The notes under the pieces are model-generated. The model worked only from the letters and a program-made list of their open reading frames with translations, did no database searches and was not told the origin of the DNA. A stretch of DNA of 64,000 nt from positions 222,522 to 286,521 of the forward strand of contig JAAEZZ010000007.1 of the NCBI GenBank assembly GCA_018222605.1, in the 5' to 3' direction. How positions within the stretch are numbered: position 1 is the first letter of the stretch; each line of letters starts with the position of its first letter. The translations under genes and the position numbers were made by a program. Shown piece by piece: positions 24,264 to 33,320 of the stretch. Source of the stretch: Alphaproteobacteria bacterium. GTDB lineage: Bacteria > Pseudomonadota > Alphaproteobacteria > Caulobacterales > Hyphomonadaceae.

Positions 24264-25255
24264 AGTGTTTCTCCATGTTGGACGAGGGACAAAGAGCGGG
24301 AGACGAGCGGCTGGGTCTGGTAGCCCTCGCCGTCAAAGCCGGTGACGCGGAGTGCCTCTTCAACGCGGCGCTGGCCGCCCGCGCGGCTCATGAACACGAC
24401 GACGTCAATCGCCTCTGCGATGAGGTCGAAGGGCGCGCGCGGTGTGGCTTCCAGTGTCAGCTGTTCAAGCCGCGCTAGCGCGCCGTGGGCGGAGTTCGCA
24501 TGAAGCGTCGTGATCCCGCCGGGATGGCCGGTGTTCCAGGCTTTGAGCAGGTCGAGCGCTTCAGCCCCGCGCACTTCGCCGATAATGATCCGGTCGGGGC
24601 GCAGGCGCAGGGTCGAGCGGACAAGGTCCTGCAGGCTGGTGCTGCCGCGATGGGTTCTGAGCTGGACGACATTGGGTGCGGCGCAGCGCAGCTCCCGCGT
24701 GTCTTCAAGGATGACGATGCGGTCGTCATGTAGTGAGGGCTCTGCCAGCAAGGCATTGGTAAATGTCGTCTTGCCAGAGGACGTGCCGCCGGCGATCAGA
24801 ATGTTCGCATGCGTTGCAATCGTGTCCTTGAGCGCTTGGGCCAGCGCAGGCGCCAGCGCGCCCTGGGTGACATAGTCGCCGAGTTCAAACGGTGTGGTCG
24901 CAGGCTTGCGGATGGAGAAACATGGCGCGGTTGAGACGGGTGGGAGAAGCCCTTCAAACCGCTCGCCGCTGCCGGGGAGTTCAGCAGAGATAATCGGGGA
25001 GGTGCGGTTTGCGGCTACTCCCACCCCAGAGGCCACGAGCCGGATGACGCGCTCGCGGTCGGAAGACGGGAGAGTGTGTTCAGAGATGATGAGGCCGATG
25101 CCAGCCTTCTCGATCCAGACCGATCCATCAGGATTGGCCATGATTTCGATCGTATCTGGCGCTTCCAGCGCTTCGCGCACCACAGAACAGAACGCGGTGC
25201 GCAGCATTGCGCTGCGACGGTCTTCTGTTTCGCTTTGGTGCGCGGGCTTGTCCAT
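24260..25255 (-). CDS. trbB: Conjugal transfer ATPase TrbB (VirB11-like)
   Basis: The 331-residue secretion ATPase has an N-terminal domain ('IEIMANPDGSVWIEKAG'), Walker A in IAGGTSSGKTTFTNALL near residue 157, an Asp box ('RIVILEDTRELRCAAPN'), Walker B in PDRIIIGEVRGAEALDLL, and a His box (GHPGGITTLHANSA). It is the first gene of the trb operon; AGGAG lies 9 nt before its ATG. The gap upstream (25256-25570) separates it from a divergently transcribed regulator. In related elements traG and a ribbon-helix-helix gene directly precede trbB. Here they are more than 20 kb away. Confidence 0.95.
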   Translation of the reverse strand: MDKPAHQSETEDRRSAMLRTAFCSVVREALEAPDTIEIMANPDGSVWIEKAGIGLIISEHTLPSSDRERVIRLVASGVGVAANRTSPIISAELPGSGERFEGLLPPVSTAPCFSIRKPATTPFELGDYVTQGALAPALAQALKDTIATHANILIAGGTSSGKTTFTNALLAEPSLHDDRIVILEDTRELRCAAPNVVQLRTHRGSTSLQDLVRSTLRLRPDRIIIGEVRGAEALDLLKAWNTGHPGGITTLHANSAHGALARLEQLTLEATPRAPFDLIAEAIDVVVFMSRAGGQRRVEEALRVTGFDGEGYQTQPLVSRSLSLVQHGETL

Positions 25256-25384
25256 TTCATAAGGCTCCTGTCACTCACGTTTCCGAGTGACCAAAGCCTG
25301 ACAGCCCATGCGATTTTCGGGGAGTGGGACTGCGGGCCATATCCAGCAACGCCCCGCGACCTGCTGCAGATGAATGCAAACGCG

Positions 25385-25408
25385 AACCTGTAACTATTGC
25401 TACAGGTT
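25385..25408. promoter_or_regulatory. Operator-like inverted repeat between trbB and the DUF2285 gene
   Basis: AACCTGTA and TACAGGTT are perfect 8-bp arms separated by 8 bp, a typical dimeric-repressor site. It lies in the 315-nt divergent intergenic region, 130 nt before trbB's start and 160 nt before the DUF2285 gene. It could control either transcript; nothing else clearly recognisable was seen in this region apart from a short CTCATGAG palindrome at about 25424-25432. Confidence 0.45.
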
Positions 25409-25570
25409 GCGACTGTAAAAATCCCTCATGAGGAGAGTTTGAATAGTGATCAGATGCTCAAATTATTCCCGTAAGATGCTGTTCATGCATTAAGTAATCT
25501 GCGCGTATGAATTCAGTCTTCAATTTCAGGTTGGCACTCATCTTGCTGAATTCCCCTGTGAAGGGAGCTG

Positions 25571-26422
25571 ATGATGAAGACTTTTACCTTGAGTTCGGAA
25601 GGCGTCCTGGCGCGCTACGATTACCTTTCGCGCCTGTCGCCTGATCGCTGGGCATGGGAATATGCAAGGCGCAATCCCGACCTCAGACGCGATGCAGAGG
25701 CGCGGTCGGACGACGATGTATCTGAAATGAAAGCGCCTTGCGCCGATATTCGTCTCTTGAAGCCCCGCAACCCGCAGCGCCTCGCTCACCGCTGGGGCCT
25801 TATGTTCATGCCCGATCCAGACCTTAATGGGTTTGAAGCCGATGCGGTCTGGAACAAGCATGTGTTTCCCGATCAGGTGGAAGTGAACTGCTCACCACGG
25901 GCGCCGGGCGAAAGCTGTGATATCTGGGACAGCACGGTTCCAATTTGCCAAATCACCCACATTACCGATTTGCAGGCCCGCGAATTTCTTCTGATCCGCG
26001 GCAAGGGCTGCGTCGTGCAGGTGCGCTGCACCGGCGTTTCGATTCTGGGGCTCGAACCTGTTCGGATGAAACTGACCATCTCTGATCTCAAAGCCTATGA
26101 GCGCAAACTGAAAGCGCAGAAAGCCGCACTTGCCCTGATCGAGGAAGGCAGCGTGCCCGAGGCGCCGCTCTGGACCAAAACCACGCAAATCCTGCGTGAC
26201 GGTTTGGTCGCCCTCGATTGTCTTGAGCTTGGCATGTCACGGCGCGAAATCGCCATTGTTCTCAACGGCAAAGCGGCCGTCGATGCCGAGTGGAGCGATG
26301 AAACCGGCACCATGCGGGACGCCATCCGCTACATTATCAAAAAGGCGGAGGGGCTGCGGGATGGCGGCTATCTGGTTGAACTTCTCGGCGCACAGCTGGG
26401 GTTTAATCAGCGTGCCGCATGA
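25571..26422 (+). CDS. DUF6499/DUF2285 transcriptional regulator-like protein
   Basis: This 283-residue protein has an N-terminal 'YLSRLSPDRWAWEYARRNPDLRRD' segment typical of DUF6499. The C-terminal half is DUF2285 ('ILRDGLVALDCLELGMSRREIAIVLNG' and 'DAIRYIIKKAEGLRDGGYLVELL'), which contains a helix-turn-helix-like part. Such proteins are found in most alphaproteobacterial trb-type ICEs near transfer genes and are thought to regulate excision or transfer; in the R7A symbiosis island a related protein (FseA) activates excision. AAGGGAG precedes the tandem ATGATG. It is the last backbone gene before the metal-resistance cargo. Confidence 0.82.
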   Translation: MMKTFTLSSEGVLARYDYLSRLSPDRWAWEYARRNPDLRRDAEARSDDDVSEMKAPCADIRLLKPRNPQRLAHRWGLMFMPDPDLNGFEADAVWNKHVFPDQVEVNCSPRAPGESCDIWDSTVPICQITHITDLQAREFLLIRGKGCVVQVRCTGVSILGLEPVRMKLTISDLKAYERKLKAQKAALALIEEGSVPEAPLWTKTTQILRDGLVALDCLELGMSRREIAIVLNGKAAVDAEWSDETGTMRDAIRYIIKKAEGLRDGGYLVELLGAQLGFNQRAA

Positions 26423-26439
26423 GTGAAGTCTTCACTCAT
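26419..26439. terminator. Palindrome at converging gene ends (possible bidirectional terminator)
   Basis: ATGAGTGAAG and CTTCACTCAT form a near-perfect 21-bp palindrome. It spans the stop codon of the DUF2285 gene and the stop of the minus-strand lipoprotein gene. It can fold as an 8-bp stem with a 5-nt loop. No long T-run follows on either side, so termination is a guess from its position. Confidence 0.4.
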
Positions 26440-26671
26440 TGCGGGCAAGCTCTCTTAGAACGTCGCTCTTGCAGGTCTGATATGCCCGTCGCCTGAAGTC
26501 TCCGCCGCTCTTGAGTCTGGAAGCCGGTAGGATGAGTCCGCACTCGGCACGGACCGCTTCAGCTTCGATGACATCTAATGGTTGGAAAGCTTTTGGGGCC
26601 GACGCGCATCCCGCGAGCGAGGCGGCTAAGGTCCCCGTAATGAACAAGTTCCGCAAATTATTCATCGACAT
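26432..26671 (-). CDS. Small putative lipoprotein
   Basis: This 79-residue protein has a signal peptide with a clear lipobox (LFITGTLAASLAGCASAP), so it should be an outer- or inner-membrane lipoprotein. The mature part has two further Cys residues (RAECGLIL and YQTCKSDVL), which could form a disulfide in the periplasm. I do not recognise the family. Small lipoproteins of this 'Rz1-like/entry-exclusion' size occur in conjugative elements, but nothing here proves such a role. It converges on the DUF2285 gene. Confidence 0.6.
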   Translation of the reverse strand: MSMNNLRNLFITGTLAASLAGCASAPKAFQPLDVIEAEAVRAECGLILPASRLKSGGDFRRRAYQTCKSDVLRELARNE

Positions 26672-26784
26672 ACGTAGACTACTTTTGTGAATGATTACTT
26701 TTCAGTTTTAGTCAGAAACACTGAGCCGCGCTGGCGGCACCAGGGCGTTTGATTGAATTCGGCACCAGATGACCTTCAGTTTCA

Positions 26785-28794
26785 TCAATGCTCGCGATCC
26801 TGGAACGCAAGTAGTCGCAAAGCGTTGAACACGACGATCAAAGTTGAACCTTCGTGAATGAGGACAGCGGGCCCGATCCCGAGACCGAAAAGCGTCGCGG
26901 GAATAAGAAAGGCGACGATGCCGAGGCTCGCCCAAAGATTTTGCCGGATAATGCGACTGGTCGCCCGGCTCAATCCGACGGCAAATGGCAGCGTTTCAAG
27001 ATCATCAGCCATGAGGGCAATGTCAGCGGTCTCAAGCGCAACGTCTGAGCCCGCCGCTCCCATGGCAATACCGACAGTCGCATTAGCCATGGCAGGCGCA
27101 TCATTGACGCCGTCCCCAACCATAGCGACGCCGCGGCCTTGCTTGAGCGATTTGATCTTGGTGACTTTGTCATCGGGCATGAGATCGCCGAAGGCCTCGT
27201 CCAGCCCAACGTCTCGCGCGACAGCATCTGCCACATTCTGATTATCGCCCGAAATCATCATCATGCGGGTCACACCGATGTCGCGCAGCCGCGCTATGAC
27301 GCTTTTCGCGGCCTCGCGCGGCGTGTCCATCAGACCGATTACGCCCAGATAGCGCTCACCATGGCGCACAATCATCGTTGTGCGGCCATCGGCCGACAGC
27401 GAATTGACGCGCTCTGCCAAGTCCTCGGGCACTGGCTTGCCGTCCACCTCATCAAACAAGGCCGATTTGCCGATATGCACAATCTGGCCATCATACATGG
27501 CGGAAACACCGCGACCGGTTATGCTTGTAAAATCGGTTGCGCTGTCGGGGATTGATCCGAGGCGCCTTTTCGCATCGCGCACCACGGCCTCGGCCAGCGG
27601 ATGATCACTCAGCGTTTCAACAGCGGCGCTAACCCTGAGCAAAGTGTCTTCATCGACATCGCCGAAAGGCACAATATCCACTAGGCGCGGCTCGCCCTCC
27701 GTCAGTGTGCCTGTTTTGTCAAAGGCGATGGCGTCGAGCCGTCCGAGCGCCTCAAGCGGCGCGCCGCCCTTGATCAACACGCCGCCGCGCGCGGCGCGGG
27801 CCACGCCGGAGAGAATGGCGCTTGGGGTTGCAATGGCCAGCGCGCAGGGGCTTGCCGCCACCAATACAGCCATGGCTCGGTAGAAGCTTTCGGAAGCCGT
27901 CTCGTCCAAAACAAGGAAGGCCAGCGACGTAACAACCGCCAGAACAATGACGCACGGCACAAATATGCGCTCGAACTTTTTGGTAAAACTCTGGGTCGGT
28001 GACTGGCGTGTTTCAGCCTCGCTCACCATGGTGACAACGCGGGCCAGCGTCGTCTCGCCCGACAATTTGGTCACTTCTATATCAAGACTGCCGGACCCAT
28101 TGATTGACCCCGCGAACACGCGGCTTTCGGCCTTCAGCGCGTCAGGATTAGCAGCTGCCTTTTCGCGGTCAGCCACGGGTCTTTTGTCTACGGGCGCGCT
28201 TTCGCCTGTAATGGGCGCCTGATTGACGGCGCTTTGTCCGCTGACCACAAATCCGTCGGCTGGCAAGCGCTCATTGGAACGCACCACAACGACATCGCCG
28301 ACAACTAACTCGTCAATCGCAATGGTTTCTGTCGTCTCACCCCTACGGACAAGCGCCTCATCCGGAGTGAGATCCGACAAAGCCGAAATCGCATTGCGCG
28401 CCCGGGCCATGGCATAGTTTTCAAGGGCATGGCCAATGGCAAACAGGAAGAGAAGAAAAGCACCTTCCGCCCATTCGCCGAGAATGGCGGCGCCCGTAGC
28501 AGCCACCAGCATCAGAAAGTCGATCTGAAACTGGCCTTTGAGTATTTTACCCATGGCCTCACGCAGCACGAAATAACCGCCGAAAAAGTAAGCCGCGAGC
28601 AGGAAGCCAAATCCGATGGGGTCCGGTAGAAACCCAAGTTTGGGTCCGAGCCAGCCTGCCAGCAGGCAAAGTCCAGCTAGCCCGGCAAAGATGATTTCCG
28701 CGCGCGGGCCCACTATACGGCTAATGACATCGCCATGGTCATGACCATGACTGTCAGTGTCATGATCATGATTTGAGTGTTTCGGGGGTGACAT
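26785..28794 (-). CDS. P1B-4-type heavy-metal transporting ATPase (Co/Zn/Cd class)
   Basis: This 669-residue P-type ATPase exports divalent metal from the cytoplasm. It lacks an HMA domain and instead has a His/Asp-rich N-terminus (HSNHDHDTDSHGHDHGD). Core motifs are ITGESAPVD, the membrane metal site AASPCALAIATP, the phosphorylation site FDKTGTLTEG, SDHPLAEAVV, and GDGVNDAPAM. The late HEGST motif together with SPC marks subgroup P1B-4 (CoaT/CzcP-like). ATG at 28794 has GGAGAC at the right spacing; the frame extends to a TTG at 28806 without support. A terminator hairpin immediately precedes its ribosome-binding site. Confidence 0.9.
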   Translation of the reverse strand: MSPPKHSNHDHDTDSHGHDHGDVISRIVGPRAEIIFAGLAGLCLLAGWLGPKLGFLPDPIGFGFLLAAYFFGGYFVLREAMGKILKGQFQIDFLMLVAATGAAILGEWAEGAFLLFLFAIGHALENYAMARARNAISALSDLTPDEALVRRGETTETIAIDELVVGDVVVVRSNERLPADGFVVSGQSAVNQAPITGESAPVDKRPVADREKAAANPDALKAESRVFAGSINGSGSLDIEVTKLSGETTLARVVTMVSEAETRQSPTQSFTKKFERIFVPCVIVLAVVTSLAFLVLDETASESFYRAMAVLVAASPCALAIATPSAILSGVARAARGGVLIKGGAPLEALGRLDAIAFDKTGTLTEGEPRLVDIVPFGDVDEDTLLRVSAAVETLSDHPLAEAVVRDAKRRLGSIPDSATDFTSITGRGVSAMYDGQIVHIGKSALFDEVDGKPVPEDLAERVNSLSADGRTTMIVRHGERYLGVIGLMDTPREAAKSVIARLRDIGVTRMMMISGDNQNVADAVARDVGLDEAFGDLMPDDKVTKIKSLKQGRGVAMVGDGVNDAPAMANATVGIAMGAAGSDVALETADIALMADDLETLPFAVGLSRATSRIIRQNLWASLGIVAFLIPATLFGLGIGPAVLIHEGSTLIVVFNALRLLAFQDREH

Positions 28795-28804
28795 AAGCGT
28801 CTCC

Positions 28805-28842
28805 AAAAAAGTGACGCCTTGGCGGATTACACCGCCAAGGCG
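28805..28842 (-). terminator. Rho-independent terminator between the RND and ATPase genes
   Basis: On the minus strand an 11-bp perfect stem (CGCCTTGGCGG / CCGCCAAGGCG, 6-nt loop) is followed by TCAC and a run of six T at 28810-28805. It ends the czcCBA-type transcript only a few nucleotides before the Shine-Dalgarno of the ATPase, which must be expressed by read-through or an internal promoter. Confidence 0.8.
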
Positions 28843-28849
28843 GAGTGAT

Positions 28850-31800
28850 TTATTCCGCTGGCACAGTTTCGGGGTTGTGCCGTGTTTCCAGTAGCGAATG
28901 ATGCGAGTCAGGTTTTGGCGAGAACCACCGATGCAATGCCGGCATCACGAGCAGCGTCAGCAGAGTTGAAGAGACAAGCCCGCCTGTGACGACAGTTGCC
29001 AGAGGCCGCTGTACTTCGGCGCCGACGCCAGTCGCAAACAGCAAGGGCGCAAGTCCCAAAGCGGTTGTCATCGCCGTCATCAGAACGGGTCTGGCGCGCA
29101 TCCCAGCCGCATCGATTGCGAGCGCATCCCGGTCCCGCCCGGCGCGGGCGAAATCATCCATGAAGCTCACCAGGACCATCCCGTTGCCAAGTGCGATACC
29201 AAACAACGCGATGAAACCAACCGTCGCGGGAACCGAGACAGGCAGGCCTGTAATCCAGAGTGCGAGCGCGCCTCCGGTTAACGCCAGGGGGATGTTCAGC
29301 AGTATGAGAATTGCCGATTTAAGCCGTCCGAATGTCAGTAGCAGGATCAGCAATACAATGCCGAGCGTGATTGGTATCACAACTGCGAACCGAGCATTGG
29401 CCTGTTGCTGCAATTCAAACTGACCGCCCCAGACAACGCGGTAGCCTGCAGGCAGGTCAAGATTGGCGTCCGTCAGAGCTTGCGCCTCCGTTACAAAAGA
29501 CCCGATGTCACGGCCCCGCACATTGGATTGGACAGTGATAAAGCGCTCGCCATCCTCTCGCGTGATCTGGCGCGGACCAATCACGGTCTCGATAGTGGCC
29601 ACGCTTTCCAGCGTGACACGTGCGCCGGTCGGCGATTCCAGCACCAAACGGCGGATGGCTTCGGCTGTATCGCGGCTCTCTTCATGAAACCGCACGACGA
29701 TCGGGAATTGCCGAACGCCTTCAAACAGAGCGCCGGCTTCTGCGCCGCCGACCGAGGTCCGCAAGGCGTCAAGCGCGTCCTCAACATCGAGACCATACCG
29801 CCCGAGGGCCGCGCGATCGACACGCACCACGAGTTGTGGCGCCCCTGTAATCTGGTCAGCCTGAACTTCAGCTGCCCCATCGACCTGTTGCAAGATGGCC
29901 TGTAGCTCTTGTGACTTTTTCAACAGGACATCACTGTCCGGCCCGAAAATTTTCACGGCAAGTTCTGCGCGCGTCCCGGTCAAAAGCTCATCAACAGACA
30001 TCGCGATAGGTTGACCGATATTGACGACAATACCGGGCACACCTTCGAGATTTTCCGATATCGCTGTGCGCAAGTTCTCCGGCGACAAGCCTTTGCGCCA
30101 CTCCGACCTCGGATTGAGTTCAACAAAAGCTTCCGCACTATTGGTCGGGTCGGCGTGGGCCCCGACCTCACCGCGACCGATTCGGGTCACGATAGACTTG
30201 ATTTCCGGAAAGGCCGTCAGAAGCCTTTTCTCAACGCGGGTGGTCGTTTCCGCCGCTTCTGTCAAAGAGATAGATGGTGCCATGGTCACGCGGAGTAGAA
30301 CATCACCTTCTTCAAGCGAAGGAGTAAATTCAGACCCGAGGCGCGATCCGGCCAGTCCGCCCGCTACGAGGAGGATGGCGGCCAGAGCAATCGCCGCCAA
30401 ACGCTGGCGAACGAAGAATCCGGCGGCTTGGCTGACCGTGCGGGCAATCCATCCCGGACGGTCCTCACGCGGCTTTTTGCTCCGACGCATGACCCCATTT
30501 GCGAGCGATGGCGCAATCAGCGCGGCGTAGAACAATGACCCCGTCATGGCGAGCGCCGCGGAGGCTGCCAGAGGCCGGAAGGTTTTACCTTCCACGCCTT
30601 GCAGCGAGAAAAGCGGCAGAAAGACGACGATCACCACCGCAACGGCCGCAATTAGCGGCGCTATGACTTCCGCAGCCGAGCGCGCCACAACATCTCTCTG
30701 ATCGACAGACGGATCGCTTTCCCGGAATCCCCGGTCGACATTTTCTGCGATGACGATAGCCCCATCCACCATCATGCCAATGGCAATGGCCACGCCGCCC
30801 AGCGACATGAGGTTGGCACTGATGCCGAGCCATTGCATCGCGATGAAGGCAAAGCCCACGGAAAATGGAATAGAAAGGACAACAACCAGGCTTGGACGCC
30901 AGCCGCCCAGAAAGACGAAAACGACCAGTGCGACGAGTAGCGCGCCCTGCCACAGCGCCGTTGTCACCGTGGCGGCAGCTTTGTTGACCAGTGTTCCCTG
31001 ATCATAATAGGGCACGGCGTTGACGCCTTCCGGCAGGTTTTTGTTGATTTCCTCAAAGCGTGTCTGAACGCGCGCAATCACATCGGACGTATTGGCGCCA
31101 TAGAGTTTGAGCACCAGTCCCGCGACCACTTCACCTTCGCCATTGGCGGTGGCCAGGCCCTGGCGTACCCCGCCGCCGACAATGATTTCACCGAGGTCGC
31201 GTACCCGCACGGGGCGGCCATCATCGACATTGACGACAATTTCCGCAAGATCTTCAACCGATCGCGCCAGTCCGACGCCGCGGACCGTATATTGCTCGGC
31301 CCCGATTTCGAGAAATTGTGCGCCTTCGGTCTTGTTGCCGCGCTCAAGGGCGGTCATCACATCACCAATCTGGATGTCGTAAGCCAATAGCGCGTCCGGA
31401 TCGAGCCTGACCTGATACTGCTTTTCATAACCGCCAAGTGACAGCACTTCGGTGACGCCGGGCACAGTCTGAAGCTGGTATTTGATGATCCAGTCCTGGA
31501 TTTCGCGCATTTCTACAAGATCGCGCGCGCCGGTCTCATCTTCGAGACGGAAATAGAGAATAATCCCTAGACCTGTTGAAATCGGCCCCATTTGCGGGTC
31601 ACCAAAGCCATCGGGGATATTGCCGCGCGCTTCGGCGAGGCGTTCACCAACAACCTGGCGCGCAAAATAGACATCCGTGCCGTCTTCAAAATAGATGTTA
31701 ACGACGGACAGTCCAAAGTTTGAGACCGAGCGCATATGGTCTAGCTTTGGCAAGCCGGACATGGCGGTCTCGATTGGATAGGTCACGTAGCGCTCCACCT

Positions 31801-31975
31801 CTTCTGGGGCGAGGCCTTCGGTTTCTGTGAAGACCTGAACGAGTGAGGGTGTCACATCGGGAAAGGCGTCAACGGGTAGCGCCTTGAACGCGAATAATCC
31901 GCCAAGGGTCATGGCGAGCGCCGCGATGGCGGCGAGCAGCCGCCCTCCGGCGATACGGTGCATTAAATTTATCAT
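28850..31975 (-). CDS. Heavy-metal efflux RND transporter, CzcA/CusA family
   Basis: The 1041-residue inner-membrane proton antiporter has twelve transmembrane helices. It starts MINLMHRIAGGRLLAAIAALAM. Conserved HME-RND features include LPVDAFPDVTPSLVQVFTE, FEDGTDVYFARQVVGERL, and the TM4 proton-relay motif IAIGMMVDGAIVIAEN. That TM4 motif differs from the CusA (monovalent) signature, pointing to divalent ions, but the metal cannot be fixed. The ATG at 31975 follows AGGA and is 10 nt after the adaptor gene. The upstream in-frame extension to 32047 overlaps that gene and is rejected. It acts with the adaptor and outer-membrane factor encoded just upstream. Confidence 0.92.
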   Translation of the reverse strand: MINLMHRIAGGRLLAAIAALAMTLGGLFAFKALPVDAFPDVTPSLVQVFTETEGLAPEEVERYVTYPIETAMSGLPKLDHMRSVSNFGLSVVNIYFEDGTDVYFARQVVGERLAEARGNIPDGFGDPQMGPISTGLGIILYFRLEDETGARDLVEMREIQDWIIKYQLQTVPGVTEVLSLGGYEKQYQVRLDPDALLAYDIQIGDVMTALERGNKTEGAQFLEIGAEQYTVRGVGLARSVEDLAEIVVNVDDGRPVRVRDLGEIIVGGGVRQGLATANGEGEVVAGLVLKLYGANTSDVIARVQTRFEEINKNLPEGVNAVPYYDQGTLVNKAAATVTTALWQGALLVALVVFVFLGGWRPSLVVVLSIPFSVGFAFIAMQWLGISANLMSLGGVAIAIGMMVDGAIVIAENVDRGFRESDPSVDQRDVVARSAAEVIAPLIAAVAVVIVVFLPLFSLQGVEGKTFRPLAASAALAMTGSLFYAALIAPSLANGVMRRSKKPREDRPGWIARTVSQAAGFFVRQRLAAIALAAILLVAGGLAGSRLGSEFTPSLEEGDVLLRVTMAPSISLTEAAETTTRVEKRLLTAFPEIKSIVTRIGRGEVGAHADPTNSAEAFVELNPRSEWRKGLSPENLRTAISENLEGVPGIVVNIGQPIAMSVDELLTGTRAELAVKIFGPDSDVLLKKSQELQAILQQVDGAAEVQADQITGAPQLVVRVDRAALGRYGLDVEDALDALRTSVGGAEAGALFEGVRQFPIVVRFHEESRDTAEAIRRLVLESPTGARVTLESVATIETVIGPRQITREDGERFITVQSNVRGRDIGSFVTEAQALTDANLDLPAGYRVVWGGQFELQQQANARFAVVIPITLGIVLLILLLTFGRLKSAILILLNIPLALTGGALALWITGLPVSVPATVGFIALFGIALGNGMVLVSFMDDFARAGRDRDALAIDAAGMRARPVLMTAMTTALGLAPLLFATGVGAEVQRPLATVVTGGLVSSTLLTLLVMPALHRWFSPKPDSHHSLLETRHNPETVPAE

Positions 31976-31985
31976 ATCAAATGTC

Positions 31986-33320
31986 CTAGTGGCCGTGGCC
32001 ATCGCCAAAGGCGTCTTTTTCGAGTTGAGCTTTGAGGGTGAAGGCACCGTCTGTCACGACTGCCTCACCCGCCATTAGGCCGGAGCGGATTTCCACAAAC
32101 CCGCCGGATTTGGTGCCTGTCATCACTGCGCGCGGTGCATAGCCGCCCTCGACAGGGACGAACACGGAAGGTCTGTCTTCAACCAATTGAATGGCTGCTT
32201 CCGGTACGCGCAAAACCTGCTCAGATGTGCCAACACTGAGATCGGCCGTGACATACTGACCAGGTCGCAGTGTGCCATCCGGGTTGTCAACGATCACGCG
32301 GGCCGTCGCGGTGCGTGACGTTTCGCTGATGACCGGCAAGACAAAGGCAATTGTGGACTGCGCAAGGATTTCACCGCTGTCGGTTTTTAGCGCGACAGGA
32401 GCGCCGACGCGAATGCGGGCGATGTCCTGTTTGTAAACGGCAATATCCGCCCAGACGACACTATCGTCGACAAGGGTGAACAGCGGATCAGCGCCGGCAT
32501 CCCCGGCTGAGACCGTTTCGCCCAGCATGACCGTGCGGCGCACCACCGTTCCGGCAATCGGCGCTGTCAGATAGGCATTGGCATTATCGCCGTCAGCCGC
32601 CGTGGAAATGCGCTCCAGTGCGGCATGACTGACACCTGCGGCATGGAGCTCATTTTCAGCCGCGTCACTATCGGCTTTCGCAGCTTCAAATTCCGCCCGC
32701 GCGGCTTGCAAATCGGCTTCCGAGGTGATCTTGTCCGCAAACAGTTTTTCCTCGCGGGCCAGCGCCTGACTGGCCAGAGCTTTGCGCGTTTCCGCCGTGA
32801 GCCAAGCGGCTTTCAGACCTGCGAGTTCACGGCTCTTGATCAGCGCCAGCGTATCGCCGCGTGCCACGTGATCCCCTTCGCTCGCATAGAGTTTGCCAAT
32901 TACGCCGCTGACCTTGGGCGAGACATTGGCAACACGATCAGCGTCAAAGCGGATTTCGGCCGGAAGGCTGAGAGATTGCGCAATCGCCCCCTCTGCAACA
33001 ATTGCTGTTTCAATACCGGCCTCAGTGGCCGCGTCCTGGGTTAGTTTTACAACGTCGCCTTCGGATTCACTATGATCATCATGGCCGTCAGGCTCGCCGT
33101 CACTTTCCGCATGATCGTCATGCTCATCATCTTGATCGGTCTCGCCATGGTCATCGTGATCCGCTTTTTCTTCGGCATGATCATCGTGATCATCGTGATC
33201 AGCGGTCGCGGCGGAGGTTTCGCTAGCGACCCGATTTGTATCCGGGGTTGCATTGCCGCATCCCGCCAAAATCACGGCCAGAACCATCATGGTCGTTGGC
33301 AAAATATGTGTCTGTTTCAT
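31986..33320 (-). CDS. RND periplasmic adaptor (membrane fusion protein, CzcB-like) with His/Asp-rich region
   Basis: The 444-residue protein has a lipoprotein-type signal (LAVILAGCGNA). A striking metal-binding low-complexity segment follows at about residues 38-90, built from repeats such as DHDDHDDHAEE and DDEHDDHAES. The adaptor core is intact: a lipoyl/barrel-sandwich half (VSPKVSGVIGKLYASEGDHV), a helical hairpin, and the beta-barrel (LRPGQYVTADLSVG). It links the RND pump to the outer-membrane channel. Its start overlaps the end of the TolC-like gene (ATGA). Confidence 0.9.
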   Translation of the reverse strand: MKQTHILPTTMMVLAVILAGCGNATPDTNRVASETSAATADHDDHDDHAEEKADHDDHGETDQDDEHDDHAESDGEPDGHDDHSESEGDVVKLTQDAATEAGIETAIVAEGAIAQSLSLPAEIRFDADRVANVSPKVSGVIGKLYASEGDHVARGDTLALIKSRELAGLKAAWLTAETRKALASQALAREEKLFADKITSEADLQAARAEFEAAKADSDAAENELHAAGVSHAALERISTAADGDNANAYLTAPIAGTVVRRTVMLGETVSAGDAGADPLFTLVDDSVVWADIAVYKQDIARIRVGAPVALKTDSGEILAQSTIAFVLPVISETSRTATARVIVDNPDGTLRPGQYVTADLSVGTSEQVLRVPEAAIQLVEDRPSVFVPVEGGYAPRAVMTGTKSGGFVEIRSGLMAGEAVVTDGAFTLKAQLEKDAFGDGHGH

